Source of the DNA: Akkermansia muciniphila
GTDB lineage: Bacteria > Verrucomicrobiota > Verrucomicrobiia > Limisphaerales > UBA9464
Assembly (NCBI GenBank): GCA_945861565.1
Contig: CAMAUY010000050.1
Span: 1 to 36,448 of the forward strand
Direction: 5' to 3'
DNA: 36,448 bases
The notes below the pieces were generated by a model. It ran no database searches. It saw nothing but the letters and a program-made list of their open reading frames with translations, and was not told where the DNA came from. This document shows, in pieces, positions 8,749-16,889 of the stretch. How positions within the stretch are numbered: position 1 is the stretch's first letter; each line of letters begins with the position of its first letter. A program made the position numbers and the translations under genes.

Positions 8749-9033
8749 ATGAAGTCTGCATTTGAACTTGCGATGGAACGGCTCAGTAAGGCTGCGCCGA
8801 CGAAAACATTGACGGCTGCCCAGAAAAAGGAGCTGGCGGAGATTGAATCGATTTGTCGGGCCCGGACGGCAGAAAAAGAACTGCGAATGCAGGACGAGTT
8901 GGCGGTGGCGCAAGCCGCTGGGGACGAAGAAAAGATCCGGCAAATCCGCGCCGGATTTGCTGCGGAGAAGGAGAAATTAGAAACGGATCGCGAGGCCAAG
9001 AAGGCACGCGCGCGGGGAGATAAGGCGCGTTAA
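8749..9033 (+). CDS. small charged helical protein, 94 aa
   Basis: The chosen ATG at 8749 gives a 94-residue protein. A TTG at 8698 in the same frame would add 17 residues but overlaps no ribosome site. The product is rich in Lys, Glu, Arg and Ala with long amphipathic helices (LTAAQKKELAEIESICRA, EEKIRQIRAGFAAEKEKLE), so a coiled coil is likely. It has no signal peptide or membrane segment and I do not recognise a named family. It follows the SGNH gene closely. Its TAA stop overlaps the TAA of convergent nadD within a shared TTAA palindrome (9030-9033). Confidence 0.7.
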   Translation: MKSAFELAMERLSKAAPTKTLTAAQKKELAEIESICRARTAEKELRMQDELAVAQAAGDEEKIRQIRAGFAAEKEKLETDREAKKARARGDKAR

Positions 9034-9620
9034 CGCGGTGCGATCGAGAGATACAGATCTTCGCGCTCGATCTGTTCTGCGACGCTCGGGGGGACGAGGT
9101 GGTGGATGGGTAGGCCCGACTTGATTCGATCCCGAATTTCTGAAGACGAAACTTTGAGAGGCCACCCGCGGAGTGGATGGAGGCGGTAGGGCGCGGGTAA
9201 TGTTGCTGACGGTTCGCCGGGGCGCGGGATGACGATAAACTCCACCATTTGGGCGAGTTGTTCCGCGTCCCTCCACAAGGGTAAGGTTGGGACGTGGTCG
9301 GCACCGATCAGCCAGAACAGTCGCCAACCGGGATGACGACGGGAGAATTCACGGCAGGATTCCGCGGTAAAGCTGACGCCGCCCCGGCGGATTTCCATGT
9401 CATCTACCGCCATCCGGGTCTGACCCGCGAGCGATTGGCGGAGCATGCGGAGGCGGGCGGAGGCGGGTGCGGGCGTTGTGCCCGGCTTAAAGGGGGATTG
9501 GGCCGCTGGAAGGAAGACCAGCCGGTCGAGGGACAACTCTTCGAGCGCTGCCTGGGCGACCAGCAAGTGGCCCAGATGCAGCGGATCGAAGGAACCACCG
9601 AAGAGTCCGAGTGTAGGCAT
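9030..9620 (-). CDS. nadD: nicotinate-nucleotide adenylyltransferase
   Basis: NadD transfers AMP from ATP to nicotinate mononucleotide, the penultimate step of NAD synthesis, in the cytoplasm. The 196-residue length is normal. The nucleotidyltransferase motif GGSFDPLHLGH is at 8-18, the WLIGADHV strand at 103-110, and the second ATP-binding motif SSSEIR at 158-163 (family consensus SxTxIR, here with Ser). It starts 5 bp after the end of cstA on the same strand, so the two are likely co-transcribed. Its stop overlaps that of the convergent plus-strand gene by four bases. Confidence 0.95.
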   Translation of the reverse strand: MPTLGLFGGSFDPLHLGHLLVAQAALEELSLDRLVFLPAAQSPFKPGTTPAPASARLRMLRQSLAGQTRMAVDDMEIRRGGVSFTAESCREFSRRHPGWRLFWLIGADHVPTLPLWRDAEQLAQMVEFIVIPRPGEPSATLPAPYRLHPLRGWPLKVSSSEIRDRIKSGLPIHHLVPPSVAEQIEREDLYLSIAPR

Positions 9621-9625
9621 CGGAT

Positions 9626-12070
9626 TCAGCAGCAGCGGTTGATACCTTCGAAGCGGTGTTCGGCAGCCGCGACATAGGCATTTGCGCGTGAATCCCGATC
9701 GACCGCTGTGCGGACTTCGGGAAGGTCAATCACGACACGGGTGGGGATTTTGGCCGCGTCGTGGGGGCACGCTTGGGATTGCAGGCGATCGATGGCAGTT
9801 TCGCCGGATAGTTCCCGGGCAAGCGACATCACCAATGCGGCGGTCCCCAGCACCGGCAAAGGGCTTGCGGGCCGGAGGGCGGAGTCTGGAAGCCAGACGG
9901 CGGCAGTTTCTGTGAGAGTTGGGGCTCGTCTTCCATTGAGGAGTTTGAGCCATTCGAGGGCGGAAATTCCGACGATGGCGGCGGCAAGTGCCAGGAAGAT
10001 TCCGGTGACGACGAAATCCAAGTAGTTGTTAAAGCGAAGACGGCTGGCGGTGCGCAATTGGTTGCGTGCGGCGACGGAGGGAGGCGAATCGGCCGATCCG
10101 GCGAGCTGAGTTACCCGGGATTGAGCTTCGGCGACGATTAGTTTCTGGACATCGGCGGCGGCGAGGAACCCGATCCGCGGGGAGGGGTGAAACATTTTTT
10201 GGAGACCGGCCGTAAACGTGACCGCCAGGAGCCAGCACAAGGGCACCAGGGTCACGCACGCGAGCGCCGGTGAGTGCGTAATACGGAGGGCGTTGGCGGG
10301 TTCGCGGTGGCGTCGGCCGAGTGCGGTTTTGAGCAGAACTGTGGTTCCCAGACAAAGTGCGATGGCCGCGAGAAGTTGATTGGCGATCCCGAAGAGCGGC
10401 CAGAGCGAATTAATTCCTCCGAGCGGGTCGCGGACCCCCTGAATCAGGAAAAACCCCCAACCCCCGACCACGAGCGCACTGGCGAGCGCATTGGCGGGCA
10501 GTGATCGGGTGTTGCCGAGGGACGGGCGAAGGTGGCCGAGAAAATCCTGCAGCAGATACCGGCCAACGCGCGTCCCCGCATCGAGGGTGGTAAGAATAAA
10601 TAACGCCTCAAACATGATCGCGAAGTGGTACCAGAGATCGCTCCCACGCCCGCCGGTGACTTGGGAGAAGATGCCCGCCATCCCGACCGCCAGAGTGGCG
10701 GCGCCTCCCGTGCGACCGTACAGCGACTTTTCGCCCATCTGACGAGCGAGAGAATCCATCGTCGACGTGTCGACGAGAAATCCGGTGGCATTCACCTTGG
10801 CCACCGTGTCGGCGGCGACCGCCGCTGCGGTCGCACCGGCACCTTTCACATTCATCGACAGGTAAATTCCGGGATCCAAAGTGCATGCCGAGATCATCGC
10901 CATGACGGCCACGAGTGATTCCAGGCACATGGCCCCATATCCGACAGAGCGGGCGTGGGCTTCCCGGGTGATGATTTTCGGCGTGATGCCACTTGATATC
11001 AGCGAGTGAAAACCGCTGATTGCCCCGCAGGCGATGGTGATAAAGCAGAACGGGAACAATTTGCCGGCGACCACCAATCCGGAGCCATCGATGAAGCGTG
11101 TCACGGGCGGCATCTTCATCGAGGGCAATACCAGGAGAACACCAAGCGCCAGGGCGACAATGGTCCCGAGTTTCATGAACGTGCTCAGATAATCCCTGGG
11201 GGCGAGCAGCAGCCAGACCGGCAAAATGCTGGCGGCGATGCCGTACGCAATGATCCCCCAGGCAAGAGGTTCCGGCCCGAAGGTGAGCAGGCGGGCGAGA
11301 CTCTCATGGGAATGAATGTATTGCCCGCCCCAAACGGATGCGATGAGAAGCAAGACGCCGATCACCGACGCTTCGAGGGTTTGCCCGGGTCGCCACCAGC
11401 GAAGATAGCAGCCCAGGAAGACCGCGACTGGAATTGTGGCACCCACGGTAAATACCCCCCACGGACTTTCCGCCAGGGTCTTGACCACCACCAGGCCCAG
11501 CACGGCCAGGAGAATCACCATGATGGCCAAGATTGCGACGAGAGCCACGGTACCGGCGAGCGATCCAATTTCGTCGCGCACCATTTGCCCCAGGGATCGG
11601 CCATTCCTCCGGATGGACGCAGCCAGGATGATGAAATCCTGCACCGCACCACCCAAAACAACACCGATGAGGATCCAGAGGGTCCCTGGCAGATACCCAA
11701 ACTGAGCGGCTAGGACGGGACCGACCAGCGGGCCCGGTCCGGAAATCGCGGCGAAGTGATGTCCGAAAACGATCCATGGGTGCGTCTTCACAAAATCTCG
11801 CCCATCCTCGTGGACTTCACAGGGAGTGGCCCGGCGGTCATCCAGCGCCAAGGCGGCGGTCGCGATCCATTTCGAGTAAAACCGGTAGCCAATGGCATAG
11901 GTACAAAGGGCCGCCAGCACGAGGTACCCGGAATTGAGCGGTTCGCCCCGGGTCAGGGTGATCTTGGCGTAGGCGGCCGTTCCCAATCCGGCGATCACCA
12001 ACCAGAGGCCGGTCTGCATAAGGAGACGCATCCGTGCGAGATTCCGGGCCGGCCGGGAAGATACAAGCAT
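9626..12070 (-). CDS. cstA: CstA-family carbon starvation / peptide transporter
   Basis: An 814-residue polytopic inner-membrane protein with many hydrophobic segments. The CstA hallmark GHHFAAISGPGPLVGP lies at 103-118, followed by LAAQFGYLPGTLWILIGVVL. Homologues take up peptides or pyruvate during carbon limitation. The C-terminal third has the usual extra membrane segments plus a periplasmic-looking stretch rich in Ala and Arg. The ATG at 12070 is the longest option; ATG at 12031 (residue 14) immediately precedes the first membrane segment and is equally plausible. It is divergent from the response-regulator gene across about 110 bp, which might reflect regulation, and is followed 5 bp later by nadD. 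Confidence 0.93.
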   Translation of the reverse strand: MLVSSRPARNLARMRLLMQTGLWLVIAGLGTAAYAKITLTRGEPLNSGYLVLAALCTYAIGYRFYSKWIATAALALDDRRATPCEVHEDGRDFVKTHPWIVFGHHFAAISGPGPLVGPVLAAQFGYLPGTLWILIGVVLGGAVQDFIILAASIRRNGRSLGQMVRDEIGSLAGTVALVAILAIMVILLAVLGLVVVKTLAESPWGVFTVGATIPVAVFLGCYLRWWRPGQTLEASVIGVLLLIASVWGGQYIHSHESLARLLTFGPEPLAWGIIAYGIAASILPVWLLLAPRDYLSTFMKLGTIVALALGVLLVLPSMKMPPVTRFIDGSGLVVAGKLFPFCFITIACGAISGFHSLISSGITPKIITREAHARSVGYGAMCLESLVAVMAMISACTLDPGIYLSMNVKGAGATAAAVAADTVAKVNATGFLVDTSTMDSLARQMGEKSLYGRTGGAATLAVGMAGIFSQVTGGRGSDLWYHFAIMFEALFILTTLDAGTRVGRYLLQDFLGHLRPSLGNTRSLPANALASALVVGGWGFFLIQGVRDPLGGINSLWPLFGIANQLLAAIALCLGTTVLLKTALGRRHREPANALRITHSPALACVTLVPLCWLLAVTFTAGLQKMFHPSPRIGFLAAADVQKLIVAEAQSRVTQLAGSADSPPSVAARNQLRTASRLRFNNYLDFVVTGIFLALAAAIVGISALEWLKLLNGRRAPTLTETAAVWLPDSALRPASPLPVLGTAALVMSLARELSGETAIDRLQSQACPHDAAKIPTRVVIDLPEVRTAVDRDSRANAYVAAAEHRFEGINRCC

Positions 12071-12180
12071 TTCTCGACCGAGTTCTTGAGGATTTTTCGC
12101 TCGTTCGCTCGATCAATCCTCGTGAGCAGCGATGCAATGTGGTACGGATGAGGCGCCGACTGGAACCGGGCGCTCTAAAA

Positions 12181-13635
12181 ATGGAAAAACTGCTGCTGAT
12201 CGATGATGAAGCGGATGTGCAATACTCGTTTCGGAGGTTATTTGCCTCGACGGAGTTGGCGATTCACACGGCCTCCGGTGGCGAGGAGGGTCTGAAGCTC
12301 TTCGCCCAGGTGCGGCCCGATATCGTGGTTTCGGACGTGCGAATGGCAGGAATGAACGGCCTGGAAACCTTGCGCCGACTGCGCCAACTGGATGCCAAGG
12401 TGCCGATCATCCTGATGACCGCTTATGGCACGACACAGACGGCGATTGAGGCGATGAAGCTGGGGGCGTTTGATTATGTGCTGAAGCCCTTTGACATTCC
12501 GAAGCTCAAAGCACTGATCGGTGCCGCCTTGAAGGCGTCACGCGATATGCGGGAGGCGGTCACCTTGCAGCCCACCCTCTCGCGGGAGGACTACGAAGTG
12601 GGAGTGGTTGGCCGCAGCGAGGCGATGCAGAACGTGTTCAAACTGATCGGTCAATTGGCGGGCAGTGATGCGACGGTGCTGATTACGGGTGAAAGTGGTA
12701 CGGGAAAAGAGTTGGTGGCGAGAGCGATCTATCACCACAGCCGCCGGAGTACACAGTCGTTTCTCGCGATCAATTGTGCGGCACTCTCGGAGAATCTCCT
12801 CGAGAGCGAATTATTTGGCCACGAGAAAGGCGCATTTACCGGAGCCAGCAGCCAGCGGATTGGGAAATTCGAGCAATGCCATCGCGGGACACTTTTCCTG
12901 GATGAAATTGGCGACATGTCCCCGGCCACGCAGACCCGGATTCTTCGAGTGCTGCAAGAGGGGACATTTGAGCGGGTGGGTGGGAATCAGACAGTGACTG
13001 TGGATGTCCGGGTGATCGCCGCGACGAACAAGCTTCTGGAGAAAGCGGTTGCCGAAAACCGGTTCCGCGAGGACCTGTTCTATCGACTGAACGTGGTTCG
13101 CCTGCAACTGCCACCGTTGCGGGAACGGAAGGAGGATATCCGGCTTTTGGTGGACTATTTCCTGCGAAAACTGGTCGTGGGTGGCCCCTCGAAAGCGGTC
13201 GGATCCGACACCCTCTCGCGGTTGGAGGCTTATCAGTGGCCTGGCAATGTACGAGAACTCGAAAACGTCATACGGCGGGCGTTGGTGGTATCGAAGGGAC
13301 CGGCTCTCCTTCCGGCGGATCTTCCCGCCGAAATCATTGGAAAACCCGGCAAATCATTTGCGGTGACAGCGGAGTCGGTGATGCCCGAGGGCGCGAAGGG
13401 GGCGATGGAGGAGGTCCCGAGCTTGGTGATGCTGGCGCGGGAAATGTTCCGACAGGCCCGGGCGGATCCCCAACTCAAGTTAATCCCCGCGGTGGAGCGG
13501 GTCCTGGTGATCGAAGCGCTGCGAGAAACGCAGGGAAACCAGGTGCACGCCTCGAAGCTGTTGGGCATCACGCGTGCCACCCTTCGGAAGCGAATCGAAA
13601 AATTCGAGATTCGGCGGGAGCTCAACATTGAATAG
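12181..13635 (+). CDS. NtrC-family sigma-54-dependent response regulator
   Basis: The 484-residue protein has receiver, AAA+ and Fis-type HTH domains in that order. The receiver (1-120) has acidic D8/D9, phospho-acceptor D52, T80 and K102. The ATPase has Walker A GESGTGKE (170-177), the sigma-54 contact loop GAFTGA (217-222) and Walker B DEIGDM (241-246). The C-terminal HTH (about 440-484) contains QVHASKLLGITRATLRKRIE. It should activate sigma-54 promoters after phosphorylation. No histidine kinase is adjacent, so the partner is unknown. An in-frame GTG at 12034 would add 49 residues with no family resemblance, so the ATG is preferred. The next gene starts within its stop codon. Confidence 0.95.
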   Translation: MEKLLLIDDEADVQYSFRRLFASTELAIHTASGGEEGLKLFAQVRPDIVVSDVRMAGMNGLETLRRLRQLDAKVPIILMTAYGTTQTAIEAMKLGAFDYVLKPFDIPKLKALIGAALKASRDMREAVTLQPTLSREDYEVGVVGRSEAMQNVFKLIGQLAGSDATVLITGESGTGKELVARAIYHHSRRSTQSFLAINCAALSENLLESELFGHEKGAFTGASSQRIGKFEQCHRGTLFLDEIGDMSPATQTRILRVLQEGTFERVGGNQTVTVDVRVIAATNKLLEKAVAENRFREDLFYRLNVVRLQLPPLRERKEDIRLLVDYFLRKLVVGGPSKAVGSDTLSRLEAYQWPGNVRELENVIRRALVVSKGPALLPADLPAEIIGKPGKSFAVTAESVMPEGAKGAMEEVPSLVMLAREMFRQARADPQLKLIPAVERVLVIEALRETQGNQVHASKLLGITRATLRKRIEKFEIRRELNIE

Positions 13636-15098
13636 TGGCAACTCAGACGAAACTTACCATGGCGATTCCGGTGGTCACGGTTGAAGCAATGCGAACGTGG
13701 GAAGAGGCCACGTGGTCCGCGGGCGTGCAGCCTCAGTCGGTCATTGACGAGGTTGGTCGTCGGATTGCCGATCGCGTGCTGAGCCTGGCTCCCCCGGGCT
13801 CTTGGGTCTTGTTCTTGGCAGGGCGCGGGAACAATGGCAACGACGCCCGGGCAGCAGTCCACGCTCTGGATTCAATTCCGACCGAAGAACGGGCCGGGAG
13901 AAGTTGGCAGCTCGTGTCCGTGACCGATCCGGAGACCGATGGCCTAGCCATCGTCGATGCGTTGCAACGACGGCCGGCATGGATTGTGGATGGGCTGTTC
14001 GGCATCGGACTGAATCGTGCATTGAGCGATCCCTGGAATCGGCTGATCGACCGGATTAATTTGAGTCACCGGCCCGTATTGGCCGTCGATATTCCCTCGG
14101 GATTGGATGCGAAGACGGGCACGGCCCCTGGGAGTGTGGTGCAGGCGGCGATAACCCTAACCATCGGGGCGCCCAAGGCTGGGCTGCTGACTCCGGGTGC
14201 GGCCGCCGTTGTCGGACGCCTCGAAGTGGCTCGCGACGTAGGACTCATCGGAGTTCCGGCAACCGACCGTCTTGTTTGGGTCGAATCGGATGATTTTGCA
14301 GACTTTCCTCCACCGCGAGTCGTCGATGTGAACAAGGGAGATTTTGGTCACTTGCGAATCCTAGCGGGGTCGCTCGGCTATCACGGGGCAGCCGTCCTGG
14401 CGGGCTGGGGGGCGCTGCGGGCACGGCCCGGCTTGATTACGTTGGAGACCCTTCCGGAGGTATACGGGGCGGTTGCGTCGCAGATGCAGCAGGTGATGGT
14501 CCGGCCGCTGGCAGCGGGAACGGGAAGTGGGGAACTGCCCGAACCGGCCAGAGCAACGGCCTGGCTTTTTGGACCGGGTCTCCCGTCGGGGACGGCTCGA
14601 GTCCATTGCGAGAAGAAATTTCTGGAAGCGTGGATCTCCGCGCCCGCTCCGGTCGTGGTTGATGCCAGTTCGCTCGACTGGTTGCCACCGACCGCGATGG
14701 GATCGGCGACGACGCGGGTTGTGACGCCGCATCCAGGAGAGGCGGCGCGTCTATTGAAATGTTCCGTGCACGACGTGGAGCACAATCGTTCGGACGCGTT
14801 GCGCCGTATCTCCCAGCGGTTCGGAAACTGCTGGGTGGTGCTCAAGGGACACCAGACATTGGTGGGACGATCGGCCGGGACGATGAGCATCAATAGCAGC
14901 GGCGATCCAGGTCTCGCGCAGGGTGGAAGCGGGGATGTATTGGCGGGATTCATTGCCGGACTTCTCGCTCAGCCAACGTTACAGTCGGAGGTCGAAAAGG
15001 TGCTGCGCTTTGCCGTCTGGCGGCACGGTCGAGCCGCGGAGGAGCTGTCGAGCGCGACGAGGTCATGGTCGATTGCTGATCTGGTGCGAGTGCTTTGA
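13635..15098 (+). CDS. nnrD: bifunctional NAD(P)HX epimerase / ADP-dependent NAD(P)HX dehydratase
   Basis: It repairs hydrated NAD(P)H. The N-terminal YjeF_N-like half (to about 215) epimerises NAD(P)HX; it shows GRGNNGND (63-70), DGLFGIGL (119-126) and PSGLDAKTG (154-162). The family usually reads GNNGGDG at the first site, so the N/D change is mildly unusual. The C-terminal ribokinase-like half is the ADP-dependent dehydratase, with KGDFGHLRILAGS (234-246), TPHPGEAARL (364-373) and NSSGDPGLAQGGSGDVLAG (420-438). The GTG at 13635 overlaps the stop of the regulator gene by one base. ATG at 13659 (eight residues shorter) is an alternative and neither has a strong ribosome site. Numbering uses the GTG. 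Confidence 0.94.
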   Translation: MATQTKLTMAIPVVTVEAMRTWEEATWSAGVQPQSVIDEVGRRIADRVLSLAPPGSWVLFLAGRGNNGNDARAAVHALDSIPTEERAGRSWQLVSVTDPETDGLAIVDALQRRPAWIVDGLFGIGLNRALSDPWNRLIDRINLSHRPVLAVDIPSGLDAKTGTAPGSVVQAAITLTIGAPKAGLLTPGAAAVVGRLEVARDVGLIGVPATDRLVWVESDDFADFPPPRVVDVNKGDFGHLRILAGSLGYHGAAVLAGWGALRARPGLITLETLPEVYGAVASQMQQVMVRPLAAGTGSGELPEPARATAWLFGPGLPSGTARVHCEKKFLEAWISAPAPVVVDASSLDWLPPTAMGSATTRVVTPHPGEAARLLKCSVHDVEHNRSDALRRISQRFGNCWVVLKGHQTLVGRSAGTMSINSSGDPGLAQGGSGDVLAGFIAGLLAQPTLQSEVEKVLRFAVWRHGRAAEELSSATRSWSIADLVRVL

Positions 15099-15199
15099 GA
15101 GGAGAACCCGTCCGTATCCATCGGGACTGGAGATGATTCCCGAGCTATTGGCACGGCGTCACTGGGAAGACATGCCCCGAGCTTGGAAACCCCGGCCCC

Positions 15200-15895
15200 T
15201 CACTGGGCGGAGCTCGCAGCGCGGAGCAAGAAATCGATCCATGGGAGGTCGCCGGGAGTCGTCACCTTTGGATTGGGGTCCGGGCATTCGACAAGTTCCA
15301 CCGGTTGGCCGATGAGTTCGCAGGCTGCGGTATCGTCTGTTATTAAGAGCCCCTTCTCGCGGACCGCGGCCAGGGCTCGGCGGATAATTTCCAAGCGGAA
15401 GCACTGTGGTGTTTGCACTGTCCAGAGGCGGCTCCGGTCGAGATGTCGAGCGATCGAGGAACCGCCATTGGACTCCTTGACGGTGTCCACGGCCCGTTGC
15501 GCGGCAACACTGGCTCCGATTCGTTGCGCGGAATCGAGGCAACGCTGGAGGGTAAGCGCCGAGGTGCAGGGGCGGGCTCCGTCGTGGATGGCCACCAGGG
15601 TCGTCGCGGCGGGCACGGCGGCGAGTCCATTTGACACCGAGTCTTGCCGCTCCGGACCACCGCCGGTGAGGCTCCAGGGTTTGGACGGGTGGACGTGTGC
15701 CTGGGCAAGATCGCGAAAGGATGATTCGAGGTCGCGTCGTATGACCAGCACCACGTGGTCGATTTCAGGAGACCGGTCGAGGCATCGCCATGAATGGGCG
15801 ACGATGGGCGTCCCGCCAACCTCCAGGAACAGTTTATCCACATCGGGCCCCATGCGGGTACCCCGCCCGGCGGCAACGAGAATGGCGGTGGTCAT
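15200..15895 (-). CDS. ispD: 2-C-methyl-D-erythritol 4-phosphate cytidylyltransferase
   Basis: IspD makes CDP-methylerythritol from MEP and CTP, third step of the non-mevalonate isoprenoid pathway. The 231-residue product has the CTP-binding loop AILVAAGRGTRMG at the start with K21. It also has IHDGARPC (family VHDAARP), AVDTVKES, VQTPQCFR, ITDDTAACEL and a final NPKVTTPGDL. The frame is open upstream to 16033, but those 46 extra codons do not resemble the family, and the ATG at 15895 gives the canonical start. It converges on nnrD across about 100 bp in which I see no clear terminator. Confidence 0.94.
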   Translation of the reverse strand: MTTAILVAAGRGTRMGPDVDKLFLEVGGTPIVAHSWRCLDRSPEIDHVVLVIRRDLESSFRDLAQAHVHPSKPWSLTGGGPERQDSVSNGLAAVPAATTLVAIHDGARPCTSALTLQRCLDSAQRIGASVAAQRAVDTVKESNGGSSIARHLDRSRLWTVQTPQCFRLEIIRRALAAVREKGLLITDDTAACELIGQPVELVECPDPNPKVTTPGDLPWIDFLLRAASSAQ

Positions 15896-16254
15896 TTCGG
15901 GGTTGAGGTCAAAAAAACGGCACCGGTAGGCCCCCTGATCCGCGGATAGGAATCTGAAAATCAGAAAAAAAGCTCTCGACGGTGCCTTTTCTCCGCGTGC
16001 AGTTGTTATATATGCTGTATTGAACACGGGCACGCAGCCATATTTCCCCGGAGACAGTGCTTGCCATGAGAATTGAATTCGTCGCCCCCGACGAAAGGGG
16101 AGTGGGAACCGCGGATAAACGCCGATCGACCCAGATTCCAGGCCTATTCTATCCGCGTCAATCCGAGTTCATCCGCGGTTCTTCTTCGCGGCTTCCTTAT
16201 CCGCGGCTTTGGGAGGCCGATGCCGTATTGATAACTGTGTGGAACGGCCTTTCC
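15896..16254. other. intergenic region between ispD and ompH; holds repeat copy C
   Basis: This 359-bp gap lies upstream of ispD and downstream of ompH, both on the minus strand. It contains repeat copy C (16105-16184), a small TCTGA-AAA-TCAGA hairpin near 15957, and an AT-rich patch (TATATA near 16012) that could be part of an ispD promoter, though no good -35 pairs with it. No gene or RNA was recognised. Confidence 0.5.
16105..16184 (+). repeat. dispersed palindromic repeat, copy C (short form)
   Basis: It has perfect 11-bp inverted ends, GAACCGCGGAT at 16106-16116 and ATCCGCGGTTC at 16171-16181. Its interior matches the outer parts of copies A and B (AAACGCCGAT, ATCCGCGTCAATCCG). The central CTCACT/AGTGAG hairpin and the flanking segment with the GGCCT hairpin are absent. 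It therefore looks like a minimal or internally deleted member of the same family. Confidence 0.75.
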
Positions 16255-16866
16255 CTACTTCTTGTCCCCTTTCGGTTTGAGGGCATCGGCGGGCGCCGCC
16301 GCGTTCATTTGAGTGAGGACGGCGTCGGTGAGATCATTCTCGCCGTTGGTATAGATGAAGACCGGGGCAACATTGGCGGACATGGCACCGCTATCGAGGA
16401 CGGCGGTGAAATTGCCAGCCCTGCCTTTCTCGGCGACGACGTCCTGGATTTCCCGAAGGATGGCGTCGCGCATGCGGCGCATTTGCTCGCCGAGGGAACG
16501 ATTGCTGGTCTCATCGAAGTCCCGGATACTGCGTTGAATCGTCTGCAACTCCGTGAGTTTCCGCTGGGCCTCCTTGGTACGCTTTTCCTTTTCCTCGGCG
16601 GAAATGGCCGGATCCGACGTTCCCTCGACGACCTTTCGGTATTCGTCGTTGGACTTGGTGTAGTCGTCTTCCAGGCTTCGGCGAGATTTCTCGAAATTAC
16701 CCTTCGATTCCTGCATTCTCTCGTTGGCCTGCTTCGTTTTGTAGTACCCATCGAAAACCTTTTGGAGGTTCACGAGGGCAAACTTCGTCTCCGCCTGCGC
16801 GGCAGTCAGCCAGAGGGCGGTGAGGGCGGTGAGGGTGGTTCGAATCCAGTTTCTTGAGATGCTCAT
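16255..16866 (-). CDS. OmpH/Skp-family periplasmic chaperone
   Basis: This 203-residue exported protein starts with a signal peptide ending at AAQA|ET, then the family opening TKFALVNLQKVFDGYYKTKQ. A long charged coiled coil follows (about 45-130, e.g. ERMQESKGNFEKSRRSLEDD), as in Skp, whose trimeric helical arms hold unfolded outer-membrane proteins. It lies 23 bp downstream of bamA on the same strand, the usual skp-bamA partnership, supporting a role in outer-membrane protein assembly. The start is set by the signal peptide. Confidence 0.9.
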   Translation of the reverse strand: MSISRNWIRTTLTALTALWLTAAQAETKFALVNLQKVFDGYYKTKQANERMQESKGNFEKSRRSLEDDYTKSNDEYRKVVEGTSDPAISAEEKEKRTKEAQRKLTELQTIQRSIRDFDETSNRSLGEQMRRMRDAILREIQDVVAEKGRAGNFTAVLDSGAMSANVAPVFIYTNGENDLTDAVLTQMNAAAPADALKPKGDKK

Positions 16867-16889
16867 GTCAACAAAGTGAGGGTAGTATT

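Noticed and set aside
11006-11713. Plus-strand 235-codon frame inside cstA
   Set aside because: Highly polar shadow of a membrane-protein gene (complement of hydrophobic codons).
12140-12154. Possible sigma-54 promoter before the response regulator gene
   Set aside because: Only the GG/GC spacing fits; the TTGC half is missing. Too weak to list as a feature.
16000-16030. TATATA-rich patch as ispD promoter
   Set aside because: No acceptable -35 at the right distance, and it is over 100 bp from the start codon.
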